Positions 35,095 to 47,500 of a stretch of DNA of 64,000 nt are shown here, piece after piece. The stretch lies in assembly GCF_030269925.1 (NCBI RefSeq), contig NC_085123.1:744001-808000 (forward strand). The letters run 5' to 3'. Every line of letters begins with the position of its first letter. Position 1 is the stretch's first letter. The stretch is from Bombyx mori (taxonomy: Eukaryota; Arthropoda; Insecta; Lepidoptera; Bombycidae). The notes under the pieces were generated by a model that worked only from the letters and a program-made list of their open reading frames with translations, was not told the DNA's origin and searched no databases. Made by a program: the position numbers and the translations under genes.

Positions 35095-38000
35095 ATGGCT
35101 GTTAATATTGAGAGCTGCGAAAGCTTGCCTCCCGATGAGGAGCCGAAGCTAAAATACGATAGAATGGAAAATGATTTATTGAATATTTTACTGAAAGACG
35201 CTGTCAGTTGTATTTGTGTTCACACCAAATTCATCTGTATCGGAACACGTTGGGGTGTGATACACCTGCTAGATCACGAAGGTAACATAGTTGCTATATC
35301 CCAGGACGGGAAGACTGAATTCCAGGCTCATACTATCGCTGTCAACCAAATATCTGTAGACCAAAATGGGGATTACATAGCGAGTTGTTCAGACGATGGT
35401 AAAGTTGTCGTATATGGATTGTACAGTAATGATAACACGCACAACCTAAATTTAGGCAGGGCAGTGAAATCAGTTGCATTGGATCCTTGCTACTTCAAGT
35501 CAGGTTCAGGAAGAAGATTTCTTACAGGTAAAAAACGTTGTACTTAGTATGAATAGAATATTTAGGAAATCCTTTAAACCTCATAACCAAGTCTTATGTA
35601 AAAAACTAGTACATAAATAGTCAATAAAATATATAAATGTCGAATTTAAAATGAATTTATTCTGTAGTAATAATTAAATAATTGAGAACGAATTACACAC
35701 ATCTGGCCCCAGATAAGGATGTCCTGAATTATGAATGTTAATTGTAAATGAATTATGAATGTGGCTGCCCCACCCTTCAAACTGAAATGCATTACCGCTT
35801 CACGGCAGAAATAGGCAGGGTGGTGGTACCTACCCATGCGGACTCACAAGAGGTCCCACCACCAGTAAAAAAGACAAATCTGAAATTATTCAAAATGAAT
35901 CTATTGAAAATGAATGAATCTATAAAAATATTCTGTAAATATATGGTAGGTATACAATATCACTGTTTAAAATGAAACTATAGTTAGATAAAAAAACACA
36001 ACTACATTTATGCCAGGTCATTACACATTAACCATATAACTTGTGTATAAATCCACCTACTCTGCCTAGTAAATTTTTATTGACTTGAATACATTGACTT
36101 TTTGCATTAAAAGTGTACAATTTCCAAAAATATTCGAAATTGAGTTAATATGCTTAAATATTTGGTATCACCAGTATTTTTCTCATAAATACTGTCAAAA
36201 GAGTGTAGTTTAGTTTTAGTTTTTTTTAGTTTACCTATGATTTTACTACTATTAATAAAATCAATACATAATTTTATCTTACTTTATAAGACAGATAATG
36301 TAACTGATAATAAAAAAAAAAATGTTGCAAAGATGATTAATATTAAAAATATTACATGTTAAACCTTTAAAACACTCTCCTATAAAATTAGTTAGTTTTG
36401 AAATTATACAGTTTTAATGCGAGAAGAGGACATGTGTTCAAAAGATTATAAAACTTGAAGCATACATGTGATTCTAGAGCTGATCATACATGGCTTGAAC
36501 GTACAACTTCACTTCATTAAACAATATAAATATAAACAACATTCAGATCATAATTCAAATCGTTTTATTTTTTCGCAACTTTGCTTGTAAATTATGAAAA
36601 GGCAAACTCGGGCAGAAATTTTGTGGATGTTCCCTTCCCTTTCCCTAAACTCACCCATAGTACGTAACTTATGCTTCCCTTAATCGTTTTGTCCTTTCTC
36701 TGCTTATGATGCATTCGTGATTTCCAGTGTTAAAGGAAGGAACTTCCATATTACGATGCCATTAAGACTATTAACTCATGTCTTGAGGTACGACGATAGT
36801 GACATCGTGACATAGTTTCCAGTAAACACTAAATTACCAAGTGAGTTATGAGTTTGTTTGCTCATCCAAAATTATAACATGTGTATTCTTCCAGGTGATC
36901 ACAGATTGACACTATATGAAAAATCATTCCTTAATCGAATACGAACTACAGTATTACATGAATGCAAGGGAAACGTACAAGCCATGTCCTGGCAAGACAG
37001 GTTTGTAGCATGGGCAAGTGAAGTTGGGGTCCGTGTTTATGACCTAGTTGCTAAATGCTCTCTAGGTCTCATCCAATGGGAAAAGAACCTAAATAGATCT
37101 ATTGAAGACTACCGCTGCAATCTTCTCTGGTCTGCTCCTAAGACTCTAATGATCGGCTGGGTTGATACCATCAGGATATGTGTCATTAGAAAGCGAAGTC
37201 AAATTGAATTACAGACTCGTGATGTCACAGAATACCTCGTGGATCCAATATATACCTACCAAATAGATTATTTTATAGGAGGTCTGGGCCCTTTGGACGA
37301 TCTATTAGTTTTATTAGCCGTTCCAAAAGAATGCGATCCTAAAACCGGAAAGTCGCAAATGCCCGTTTTAATAGTGGCGAATTATAAAGGCTGCGAATTC
37401 TGCGAGATATCTTGGGAGACTTTAGACATAAGGGGCTACCAAGAATATAACTGTAATGATTACCATTTAGATATGCTTATAGAAGAAAACAGATTTTTTA
37501 TTGTTTCCCCCAAAGACATTATCATAGCGAGCCCTTACGACATTGACGATAGAGTCACTTGGTTGACCCAACATAGAAGGTTCGAAAAAGCTATTGCCGT
37601 GTTGGAAGAGGTCGGTGGTAAAACTTCTAAGCACTCCGTGATGACGGTGGGCGTACAGTATTTAGATCACTTGCTCTCTGAACATCTTTATCAAGAGGCT
37701 GCCATTCTCTGTGCCAGAATATTTAAAAACGATAAAGTTTTATTAGAAAATCAAATATTAAAGTTTGCCGGCGTCAAACAACTTAGAACTATAAGTCCCT
37801 ACGTGCCGAAGACGCCTGAACAAGCTTTAAGTCCTTACATATACGAAATAATACTTTTCGAATACCTCGAAGTGGATTCGCGAGGATTTTTAAAAATAAT
37901 TAAAGAATGGAATCCAACTCTATACAAAACGAGCGTCGTTATAAACAAAGTAATCGAACATTTGTTAAACACCGAAGTTGACACGAACGTGTATCTGGAA

Positions 38001-38969
38001 ACCTTAGCTTTACTTTACTGCCACCAAAAGCAATACGATAAAGCGCTGACAACATTCTTAACATTGCAACACAAGGATGTATTCAAATTGATAACAGACC
38101 ACGAAATCTACAACATCATACAGGACAAGATACTCGATCTAATGACGCTAGACTGCGACCAGGCTATATCGATACTCTTGAATAACACAAAAATCCCTGT
38201 TGAGGTCGTCGAACAACAACTGGCAAATCACGAAGAATATTTGTATAAGTACTTAGACGCGTACAGCAAGATGGAACCGAACGGTCGATACCATGGAAAA
38301 CTGGTTCGTCTATACGCCAAATACAACAAAGAAAAACTGTTGCCTTTCTTAAGATGCAGCGATAATTATCCCATACAGGAAGCTTTAGACGTGTGTCAGG
38401 CCAACAATTTTTTCCCAGAAATGGTTTTTCTACTCGCGAGAATCGGCAACACCAAGGAGGCATTGCAGATAATTATCGAACAGTTAAACGACATAAACCA
38501 AGCCATAACTTTCTGTCAAGAACAAAACGATATGGAACTTTGGATAGATCTGATACAGCAGACGGTCGACAAGCCGGAATATGTCACTTTACTTCTGAAA
38601 AGGATAGGGAACTACGTGGACCCGAGGATGTTGATACAGAACATCAAACCGGGCTGCGAAATAAAAGACCTCAAAGAGTGCTTAGCCAAAATGATGTGCG
38701 ACTATCATCTCCAGCTATCAGTGCAGGAGGCCTGTAAAGTCATTACGCTGAGGAACTATTTTGATTTGCATGAAAAGCAAGTGATGGCTCAACAACGAGG
38801 CATATCGGTGACCGACGACTTCCTCTGCTGCGTTTGTCACGGGCGGATCATAATAAGGGACATGTCGAATGCTTCTGACCTTCTAGTTTACAATTGCAGA
38901 CATTCCTTCCACGCCGGCTGCCTCCCGGAAGGCGACCAGTGTGCTGTTTGTAATGCGGTCAGAATGTGA
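35095..38969 (+). CDS. VPS41: Vacuolar protein sorting 41 (HOPS subunit)
   Basis: Two exons, 35095-35527 and 36895-38969, join in frame (ACA G|GT) to 835 residues, matching the family length. The start is the ATG in AACAATGG at 35095; the reading frame upstream has no better ATG. The N-terminus is a WD40-like propeller (FICIGTRWGVIHLLDHEGN, GDYIASCSDDGKVVVYG). Alpha-solenoid and clathrin-repeat sequence follows, and a C-terminal RING-H2 finger runs at about residues 789-832 (CCVCHGR, CRHSFHAGC, CAVC). VPS41 is the HOPS subunit that links Rab7/Arl8-bearing late endosomes to lysosomes for fusion, and it also serves the regulated secretory pathway. The single intron holds a Bm1 fragment at 35758-35868. 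All RING cysteines and histidines appear intact. Identification is firm. Confidence 0.96.
35758..35868 (-). repeat. Bm1 fragment in the VPS41 intron
   Basis: GTGGCTGCCCCACCCTTCAA to GGTCCCACCACCAGTAA, a short body piece within the only VPS41 intron. Confidence 0.8.
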
Positions 38970-39424
38970 CCCATATTTATTGAGCTCAATCATTTTGAAA
39001 TCAAAATTTGACTAAACAAAGATAGAAGTGGTCTGAATACGAATATTTTTTTTCATTATATAGATTTATCTGACGCAATATATCGCCATCTGAATTATAT
39101 AAAGCCCTAAGTCAACATTGTCTGATGGCGATGGGAGGTTTTACATTAAAAACCCCCTCAAATCACTAATATAATTTTAGTCGTAGTGATTGATATCCAT
39201 AGACACCGATCGACAACCTCAATAGATAAAATAAGTACTTACATCTGTTCTTATTACACACACAATTGTGTAATAACAGAGACCGCTCTAAAATCTTAAT
39301 AATATTTTTAATAATTGGTTTGATGTTTCGGACGCCCAGACTACGCTACTGTAAGGTATTGTCGTAAAATTGGATCGCTTCTAATCTTTGTTAGAAACAT
39401 TTATATATACTCATGGTCCATTGT

Positions 39425-39430
39425 AATAAA
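39425..39430 (+). terminator. Candidate polyadenylation signal of VPS41
   Basis: AATAAA lies about 455 bases after the VPS41 stop. It is the first clear hexamer downstream, and other AATAAA copies occur further on, for example near 40236. Confidence 0.3.
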
Positions 39431-39447
39431 ATAATATTGTTATTTTT

Positions 39448-39552
39448 TTTTATTGTTAGCTGACAAGAATACGGCCCAACTGATGATGAGCGGTACCGTT
39501 GCTCATGGACGTCAGTAATGCTATTGGACAGTCAGGCCGCTGCCTAAATGTA
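39448..39552 (-). repeat. Short A-tailed repeat, family C
   Basis: A T run, TGACAAGAATACGGCCCAAC, GTACCGTTGCTCATGG and CAGGCCGCTGCCTA. It is a diverged copy downstream of VPS41. Confidence 0.6.
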
Positions 39553-39902
39553 AAGCCTCGCAGCAGTGAGGAGAAGAGAATTAGTTGCTCTTTGTTATTC
39601 TAATACATAATACTATAGTCTATTGTAATTTTATTTTAATCCTTCAACGAAACCTGTAAATTTTTGACTTGTATAATTTGTGTGTTAATGTCTAAAGTTT
39701 TCTGCCAATTTAAAAAATAATTAATTATAAAACATTAACTAAAGTAAATGATAAGCCTATTGATTAAGAATTCATTTGATTAGTGTACTTTGTAAATGTT
39801 TGTGTTTTATTCGGTATTCGCGAGTTGTAGATATTTAGTTTTCTTCCTCCTTCAGCACGGAGTCCGTCAAGTGTTCTAAACCTCAGAGATAAGGAGGCGA
39901 TT

Positions 39903-40022
39903 TTTTTTTATTTTTTTTTGCCTTTCTAGGCAGACGACCGTACGGCCCACCTGATGGTGAGTGGTTACCGTCGCCCATGGACTTCAGCAATGCCAAGGGC
40001 AGAGCCAAGCCGCTGCCTAATA
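39903..40022 (-). repeat. Short A-tailed repeat, family C
   Basis: A T run, AGGCAGACGACCGTACGGCC, CCACCTGATGGTGAGTGG and AAGCCGCTGCCTAA. It is well kept. Confidence 0.75.
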
Positions 40023-40631
40023 ATAACCGTGGAAATGAGTTGTTTTAATTGTATATTATCAAACTTAAAATTTTCATTAAATTGTTTTGTGTAAGTTTCA
40101 CTTGGTTATTTAATAGGTAAATTCCTGAGTTACCCTACAGATGATTGATGTGCTAAAATTTTGTACTGTATATTTATTGAATGATGAAATGAACACGTGA
40201 TGTATGTATTAATTAAAACGTGTGGTGCTTTCCAAAATAAATGGCTTGTGTTTTCCTTGTATGTTATAATGGGTACTTAGTTCTAATTAAATGAATAGCC
40301 TATTTGTTCGATGTTGTTTAATTAGTTTAATTAGTCCAAGATAACAGGATAACGAGACCGCAGATCAGCGCGGGAGCTGGACGCGTGTTCTACTGGTGGG
40401 TTATTGCTTGTAGGAAGCTTGGTTTGCTGACTTTATGAGAAGATCAACCGAGGCGGTGCCTCTGGTATAAAATAGAGCCCAATGGAGCTTCGTATTTCTT
40501 CTACACTTCTTTAGATACACGAGTTGCGACCGTGACCTTTGCGCTATTATTTCTCACAATAACAATAATACAGTAATAGTAATTCCTGTAGCCGGTAGTA
40601 GCACAGTAGTACTGCATTAGGTACCTTTTAA

Positions 40632-41000
40632 ATCTAATATATAAAATTCTCGTGTTACGGCGTGATTGAACTCCTCCGAAACGGCTGACCGATTTTCGTG
40701 AACCTTACTATACCTAACTAGGGTGGAGAATCGGACAACATCTATTTTTCATCCCCCTAAATTTATTTATTAATTTTTTAGACAAAAATTTTTGTTTTTA
40801 TTTTTTTATGATACAGCATACAAAAATACATACAACCCTAAATTTTCACCCCTCTACGTTCAACCCTTATTTTTTATTTGTTAATTAAAAACTTTTTTTC
40901 TTTGCAAGATTTTCATTTTAATTTTTTATTTTGTCATGAATTCAAATAAAATATCTGGTTACTCTCAATTTTCATCCCTCTATGATCAACTATTCAATAG
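40632..41000 (+). repeat. Dispersed AT-rich repeat (TATATAAAATTCTCGTG type)
   Basis: It starts TAATATATAAAATTCTCGTG, followed by CTCCTCCGAAACGGCTGACC and repeated ATTTTTCATCCCCC-type blocks. This is a common high-copy sequence in insect genomes, but I cannot assign it to a class. It lies between VPS41 and raptor. Confidence 0.4.
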
Positions 41001-41059
41001 AATTCAATAGATATAATTCAATTGTAAAGGTTCTAATCTCACAAGAAAGTAGGTACTAA

Positions 41060-41412
41060 GTTTTGTAATGAAATACGTACTTAACAACTGTTCACGATGT
41101 ACTTCCACGGTGAAGGAATAACATCGTGTAATAAAAATCAAACCCGCAAAATTATAATTTGCGTATAATATACTAGTGGTAGGACCTCGCGGAGTCCGCG
41201 CGAGTAGGTACCACCACCCGCCTATTTCTGCCGTGAAGCAGTATTGCGTTTCGGTTTGAAGGGCGGGGTAGGCGTTGTACTGTAAAACGGAGACTTAAAA
41301 CTCATGTCTCAAGGTGGGTGGCGGCATTTGCGTTTGTGATGTCTATAGGTTCGGGTAACCACTTAACACCAGACGGGTGGTGGGTGATCTCGGCCACCCA
41401 TCTAAGAAATAA
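41060..41412 (+). repeat. Bm1-type SINE without head
   Basis: TGAAATACGTACTTAACAAC (linker), the body GGTAGGACCTCGCGGAGTCC and the end CCACCCATCTAAGAAATAAA. It lies in the VPS41-raptor spacer. Confidence 0.85.
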
Positions 41413-41576
41413 ACAGAAAAGTCTAAATATGCTCTGCGGTTTCTATCGAGTTAACACGCTGCATTTACAATGTTGACTATCATTATGTCAAATTAGATAA
41501 ACATCCATTTTTGCGTGATTAATAGACAAACAAAAAATTTTTCACATTTAAAATCCTAATATGAGTATATAGTCGA

Positions 41577-41655
41577 GAACCACAGGTGGAAACCACTGTT
41601 CTGCCTATGGAGGGAGTGTGCGTTTCACTGTAAGAGTAGGGTAGCAGTTATTCTA
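41577..41655 (+). repeat. Degraded Bm1 fragment
   Basis: GTGGAAACCACTGTTCTGCC and GTGTGCGTTTCACTG match the mid-body poorly. Confidence 0.3.
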
Positions 41656-41675
41656 AAACTGAATGTTTGGCATTC

Positions 41676-41924
41676 ACTAGTAGGACCTCTTGTGAGTCCG
41701 CGCGGGTAGGTACCACCATCCTGCTTATTTCTGCCGTGAAGCAGTAATGCGTTTCGGTTTGAAGGGTGGGGCAGCCGTTGTAACTATATTTGAGATCTTA
41801 GAACTTATATCTCAAGGTGGGTGGCGCATTTACGTTGTAGATGTGGGCTCCAGTAACCACTTAACACCAGGTGGGCTGTGAGCTCGTCCACCCATCTAAG
41901 CAATAAAAAAACAAAATAAAAAAA
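41676..41924 (+). repeat. Bm1-type SINE body
   Basis: AGTAGGACCTCTTGTGAGTC to CCATCTAAGCAATAAAAAAA, little diverged. Confidence 0.88.
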
Positions 41925-42599
41925 AACATAATGCTACCCCCGATACATTCTTCGGATTGTAAGAGTTCGGTCTTCGCTCGTGTGGCTCACATTCAAAGAC
42001 TAATGGGTCCAGCGAATACTTGTACATCCTACTCCTAGTCTTGGGACTAAATTATTAAGTTTGCTTGAACTCGATTAGCATGACGACACAATAAACAAAT
42101 AATTTAGACTTTCTGATGGCTGGCTGCTTTCTCACTGGGGTTTAACTGTTTTTCACATTCCAATACAAAAATAATATGCTTTGCCCTTAAAAATGCAGAT
42201 CGCATCGTCGATATTGAGTGATTACTTAATGTGGTTTAACCAGTGAGTGAGTATCTAGTTTAACCGGCTATTTATAAAAAAATATGATATTGAATAAATA
42301 AAATAAAAAACCAAAAGTATTTCATTGAAACAGGCTTTACAGGCGCTTTTAAAAAATGCAAAGGAAGCGACACGAATTTCACATAATAGTGTTTTTAACC
42401 AAAATCCGATGAAAGTAGATGTGACCCTGAACAGATTAGATTTCAAACAGTCATGAATCCAATCGAAATACAGTTTCACCACTCATAACGACCGGAAAGA
42501 AAACGGGGCCTTGTTTTTCTCCAAGGAACATCACAATTATGCTTACTTACATTTCCTTAACATCATATAGCACCTACTAGTAATAATATTGTAAATTGT

Positions 42600-44300
42600 A
42601 ATTATATAGTTTGAACCTATCCCGAGTGGAGCCCTCTTCTTCAATATCGCGAAGGCGTTCGACAAAGTCTGGCACAACGGTTTGATCTAAAAACTGCGTA
42701 ACATGGGATTGCCAGACAGACTCGTGGTGATCATACGAGACTTCTTGTCGAACCGTCCGTTTCGGTATCGAACTCGCTCTCGCCCCCGCCAACTAACGTC
42801 CGGAGTCCTGCAAGGCACCGCGCTCTCTCCGTTATTGCTTAGTTTGTATATCAACGATATACCCCGATTTCCGGAGACCTATCTAGCGCTCTTCACCGAT
42901 GACACGGTTATCTACTACCCGTGAAGGAAGAAATCGTTAATGCATCGGCGACTCCAGATCACAGCAGCCATTTGGGACAGTGGTTCAGGAAGTGGCGCAT
43001 TGACATCAACCCCACGAAAAGCACAGCGCTGCTCTTTAAAAGGGGTCGCCCTCCGAATACAACTCCAAGCAGCCCACCCCCTAATAGGCACGTTAACACC
43101 TCCGCTATTCGCCCCATCACCCTTTTCGACCAGCCCATGCCGTGAGCCTCGAAGGTCAAATACCAAGGCGTCACCCTCGACAGAGGGATGACATGCCGTC
43201 CCTATATTAAGACGGTACGCAACCGAGCCGCTTTCGTATTTGGACGCCTCTATCCAATGATTTGCAAGCGAAGTAAATTGTCCCTTCGTAATAAGGTGGC
43301 ACTCTACAAAACGTGCACAAGTCCGGTCATGACGTATGCAAGTGTAGTGTTCGCACAAGCGGCCCGCACTAACTTGAAAAACCTTCGAATCAGTTAATCC
43401 CGTTTTGCAGGATAGCCGTCGGAGTACCGTGGTTCGTGAGGAACATGGATCTCCATAGAGGCATTTTTTTTATTGCTTAGATGGGTGGACGACCTCACAG
43501 CCCACCTGGTGTTAAGTGGTTACTGGAGCCCATAGACATCTACAACGTAAATGCGCCACCCACTTTGAGATATAAGTTCTAAGGTTTTAAGTATAGTTAC
43601 AACGGCTGCCCCATCCTTCAAACCGAAACGGATTACTGCTTCACAGCTGAAATAGGCAGGGTGATGTTACCTACCCGTGTGTACTCACAAGTGGTACTAC
43701 CACCAGTAATTACGCAAATTATAATTTTTCGGGTTTGATTTTTATTGTACGATGCTATTCCTTCACAGTGGAAGTCAATCGTGAACATTTGTTGAGTACG
43801 TATTTCATTAGAAAAATTGGTACCCGCCTGAGATTCGAACACCGGTGCATCGCAAAACACGAATGCACCGGACGTCTTATCCTTTAGGCCACGACGACAT
43901 AGAGCTGGTCTCCATCAGTAAGTATCTTCAGTCGGCATCAGTGCGTCATTCTGAGAAGGCGGCACGACACGAAAACCCTCATGTCGTGGCCGCCGGTAAC
44001 TACATACCCGATCCTGCATTTAGGTACCTCATGCACCGCTCACCATTCTTGTCGAACCCGGCGCTAGCGACGAAGGGCTCGGCTGGTAAATTAACACAGA
44101 GACACAGCCCACTGAGTTTCTCGCCGGATCTTCTCAGTGGGTCGGGTTTCCGTTCCGTGGTAGATTCTGCGAAGCACTGCTCTTGCTAGAGATAGTGTTG
44201 GCAATGTCCACAGGTTAGAGTCCCGTGAGCTTATCTACTCCCTCGGTTAAGCGGGCATAGCCTTTAAAGACTGCGAGCTTATGTAGAAGATAAAAAAAAA
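42600..44300 (+). mobile_element. Jockey-clade LINE, 5'-truncated, split by a Bm1 SINE
   Basis: Reverse transcriptase sequence runs in several frames: AKAFDKVWHNGLI, MGLPDRLVVIIRDFLSN, LTSGVLQGTALSPLLLSLYIND, an ADD-box variant FTDDTVIYY, then DINPTKSTALLFKRGRPP and LYPMICKRSKLSLRNKVALYKT. At 43464-43899 a reverse Bm1 interrupts it, flanked by ATAGAG duplications. The LINE resumes (ISKYLQSASVRH, AAGNYIPDPA) and ends in the 3' sequence (CTGAGTTTCTC..., tail of A at 44289-44298). Frameshifts and stops show it is dead. The FxDD aspartates are present. It ends about 255 bases before the raptor ATG. Confidence 0.85.
43464..43899 (-). repeat. Bm1-type SINE nested in the Jockey LINE
   Basis: A full-length reverse copy from the T run at 43466 to TTAGGCCACGACGAC. 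ATAGAG occurs just outside each end (target-site duplication), and the host LINE frame resumes on the far side. Confidence 0.92.
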
Positions 44301-44554
44301 GTTTGTGAACAAAACTATACATTTTAAAGGAAAAAGGATTCTTTTCTCCTAATAAATTCCTAATAGACTCCTATATTCATTCTAATTTCTTGCAACATTT
44401 TGCGTTATACCGAATAAAAAATATTGTTTATTCCCATGTGGTAGAAAAATGGACGCGCACATGATTCTGTGAGGTTTTGAAAATGTTTTCCTCTATTATT
44501 CGAGTGTATTGAGTGTTAAAACTTATAAATTACGTGCAAAAGTGTAGTGTGAAA

Positions 44555-47500
44555 ATGACAGAAATGCCTCCTTATCACGCTGTTAAAGATGAAGAGAAAA
44601 CCAGTGGTCAGAGTGACAGTGATTCCTCTAGCGATACTGATGATTGGGATTTATCTCAATGTTTTGATAAGCCGCAGCACCTTGAGCCTATAAAAGGCGC
44701 AGAACGGGTAGAGCACTCTTGGAGAGTTAAAGAAAAGGTAAAGTAAAGAAGTCTTAAATGGTTTTTATTTATTTCAAAAGTGATGTTTGCGAAGTCAAAA
44801 CAAACGCACATGGTGTTTCCGCCGTATGCAGGGTCTGGGTCGATGCCCTTTACAAAAAATGTTTGTATATATTACGACGTAGTTTGCTTCATTTAAGTCG
44901 CGTTTGAAAATGTTTCTCTAAAGTTTGTACATATTGTATTTTCTTGAAATAAGATTATGACTAAAGTCCAAATAGTTTAATTACACAGATGTGTAACCTT
45001 ATTTTTTTTAATTAAAATAAATAACAACTCCATTTTCAACGCCAATCTACTAGACAAATAAGATAAACCACAAATCTTAATCTATATATTTGTAATACAA
45101 ATTATTACAAAATTGTGGTCAGTTGTCATTTTTTTCATCAATTCATTTAGGATATTCAATCACTCAATTCATCAATTCATTTAGGATTATCCTTAGGTTA
45201 CTATTTGTTTTATTGATATCAGAATAGATAAGATGTCAATTATATAGTACATATGGAATTTCTGGAGCATGTTCATTTAAAAAAGCTTCAAAATAATGAC
45301 TACATTTAAACTAAATATTTACAGTACAAGACACATTGCGTGGCCCTAGTTCTATGCCTGAATGTTGGCGTGGACCCTCCTGATGTTGTTAAAACACAAC
45401 CCTGTGCGAGGCTCGAGTGTTGGATTGGTATGAATCTTTAATTTTATCATGTTAATGTTTCAAAGCTTAGTTATTCTGTTTATTAAAATGCTCTAGCTCG
45501 GTGTATGATACTAAATAAATACTTTAATAACTCTGACTAATTGAATAAGAAATGTCCTTGCTCCCCTCTGAATCATTTAACGACATTTAGTTATGCCAAC
45601 ACAGCTGTTAGAAATAAATATGTCTTGTAACATTGAGACAAATTTAACATAAGATATACACACACATATACATACACATAACGCTATTGATAAACTTGAA
45701 TATAATATCTCTTAGATAATGGAGAGAAGTTTAATATTTGCCAATTTTACTCTTACAGTGTTTAAAACTTGTTGTAAATGTTTATAGTTTAATTGCTTTT
45801 GTGTTTGTAAAATTTTACAGATCCTTTATCTTTATCACCGAGCAAGGCATTAGAAAGCATTGGTCATGCATTACAATCTCAGTATGAGAGATGGCAACCA
45901 CGAGCCAGATACAAGCAATCTCTTGACCCCACTAGTGAAGAGGTAAGATAAACTACCAATTGCATGTAACAGTAATTGGTAGCTGAAAACTTCTAACAGC
46001 TATAAAACTGAGAATCATAAACTATGTAGAAATATTTAAATAGAAAAGAGACGTACAATAAATTTATATTTTTTTATATTTTTTTTATTGCCTATATATG
46101 TGGACGAGCTCACAGGCCACCTGGTGTTAAGTGGTTACTGGAACCCATAGACATCCACAACGTAAATGCGCCACACACCTTGAGATATAAGTTCTAAGGT
46201 CTCAGTATAGTTACTAAAAATTGAATTGATTGGTCTCAGTATAGTTACTAAGTTAATAAAAATTGAATTCTTATGTTATGTATGCTGACAATATTTATAC
46301 AAACTTAATATTCACTTTTAAAATTAACAATTGTTATTTGCTCAAATGCATAGCAAATAACTACACATAACACTCATCAGAGATTGTTATGCAACTACAA
46401 ATAATAGGACTCTATTAGAACAATAGTAGTAATAATCTTATTTGTAAAATAATCGCAAAAAAATAATGAAATAGATTGTCTCAATCAAAAAAAATCCTTG
46501 CCTTTGTGCCAAAATTTGATTGCAGTTAAGAGCAAGTTTAACACATTCCCTAAATTCAGTATTATACTGTATACTTACATTTGGATTCTGAGTTAAAAAG
46601 TTTATGCGAACTGCATTAACATTGGCATTATCAAGAAACTTTATCTGATTAATGACTACTTTTCTGATTACAGTTATGCATCTAATTCTGTGTACATAGT
46701 ATACAACAGTATGCATAGAATAAAATTATATTGTCTTGACAATGATCTAAAAACTCTCATACTGTAATCTAAAAATTATCTAAAGGAGAACAGGGTAGTT
46801 GAGAATAAGCTGATAATTGGAGCTTCCATAATTTATACCAAAGACTAGTTAGACTGACCACATCATGATTAAGTAAAGCTAAGGATAAAATTTCTTTTTA
46901 ATTAAATGACTAAAAAGGCCAGCAGGAATTTGTTTCAAGCCAATACAATTTCGGAAGCATGTGGGATGATGAATCTGTTTAATCGGAAAAGGAAATTTAA
47001 TGCATCATCTAAGTAAAATTGAGAGCTATGAATGAGGAGAATGGCCATAAGAAGGTCTTTTGGCTCACATCACCTGGAGTGTGAGTTAATGCTAACAAAA
47101 TGAGGTTTTAGGAAAAGATTATGTAATTAACTAAGAGCAATATTATGAAGACCATTTCAAAATATTATTATAATAATGCAACTAGGATTTAACAATACTA
47201 CCAATAAGACATTTTAACAATACTGTTGATAAATCATTGAATGCCTATTTGATTAAATAAACATTGGACAAAGAAATTTGATAAGTGGCATAGTATCTTG
47301 TTTTAACAAGTCTACTAAATCACTGAAATTACTGAAGAAGAACATTAATAAAAAACATATAATAATAAAACATTTGTCTGTTTGATGACTTGAATAAAAA
47401 CGACAAATATTATAATTAACAAGTAAACAAAAGGAAATCACCAAATAATAACAGTAATACTTAATAGATAATAGAGGTTGAAAGTTCAAAAAGTTTGAAG

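Larger units (their letters stand above)
38970..42599. other. VPS41-raptor spacer
   Basis: It holds the VPS41 3' untranslated region, two family C repeats, a dispersed AT-rich repeat, and Bm1 copies at 41060-41412 and 41676-41924. No gene was recognised; the remaining 40023-40631 and 41925-42599 show nothing specific. Confidence 0.5.

Noticed and set aside
42255..42482. Minus-strand 75-codon frame as a small gene
   Set aside because: AT-rich, hydrophobic by composition, with no motif or context support.
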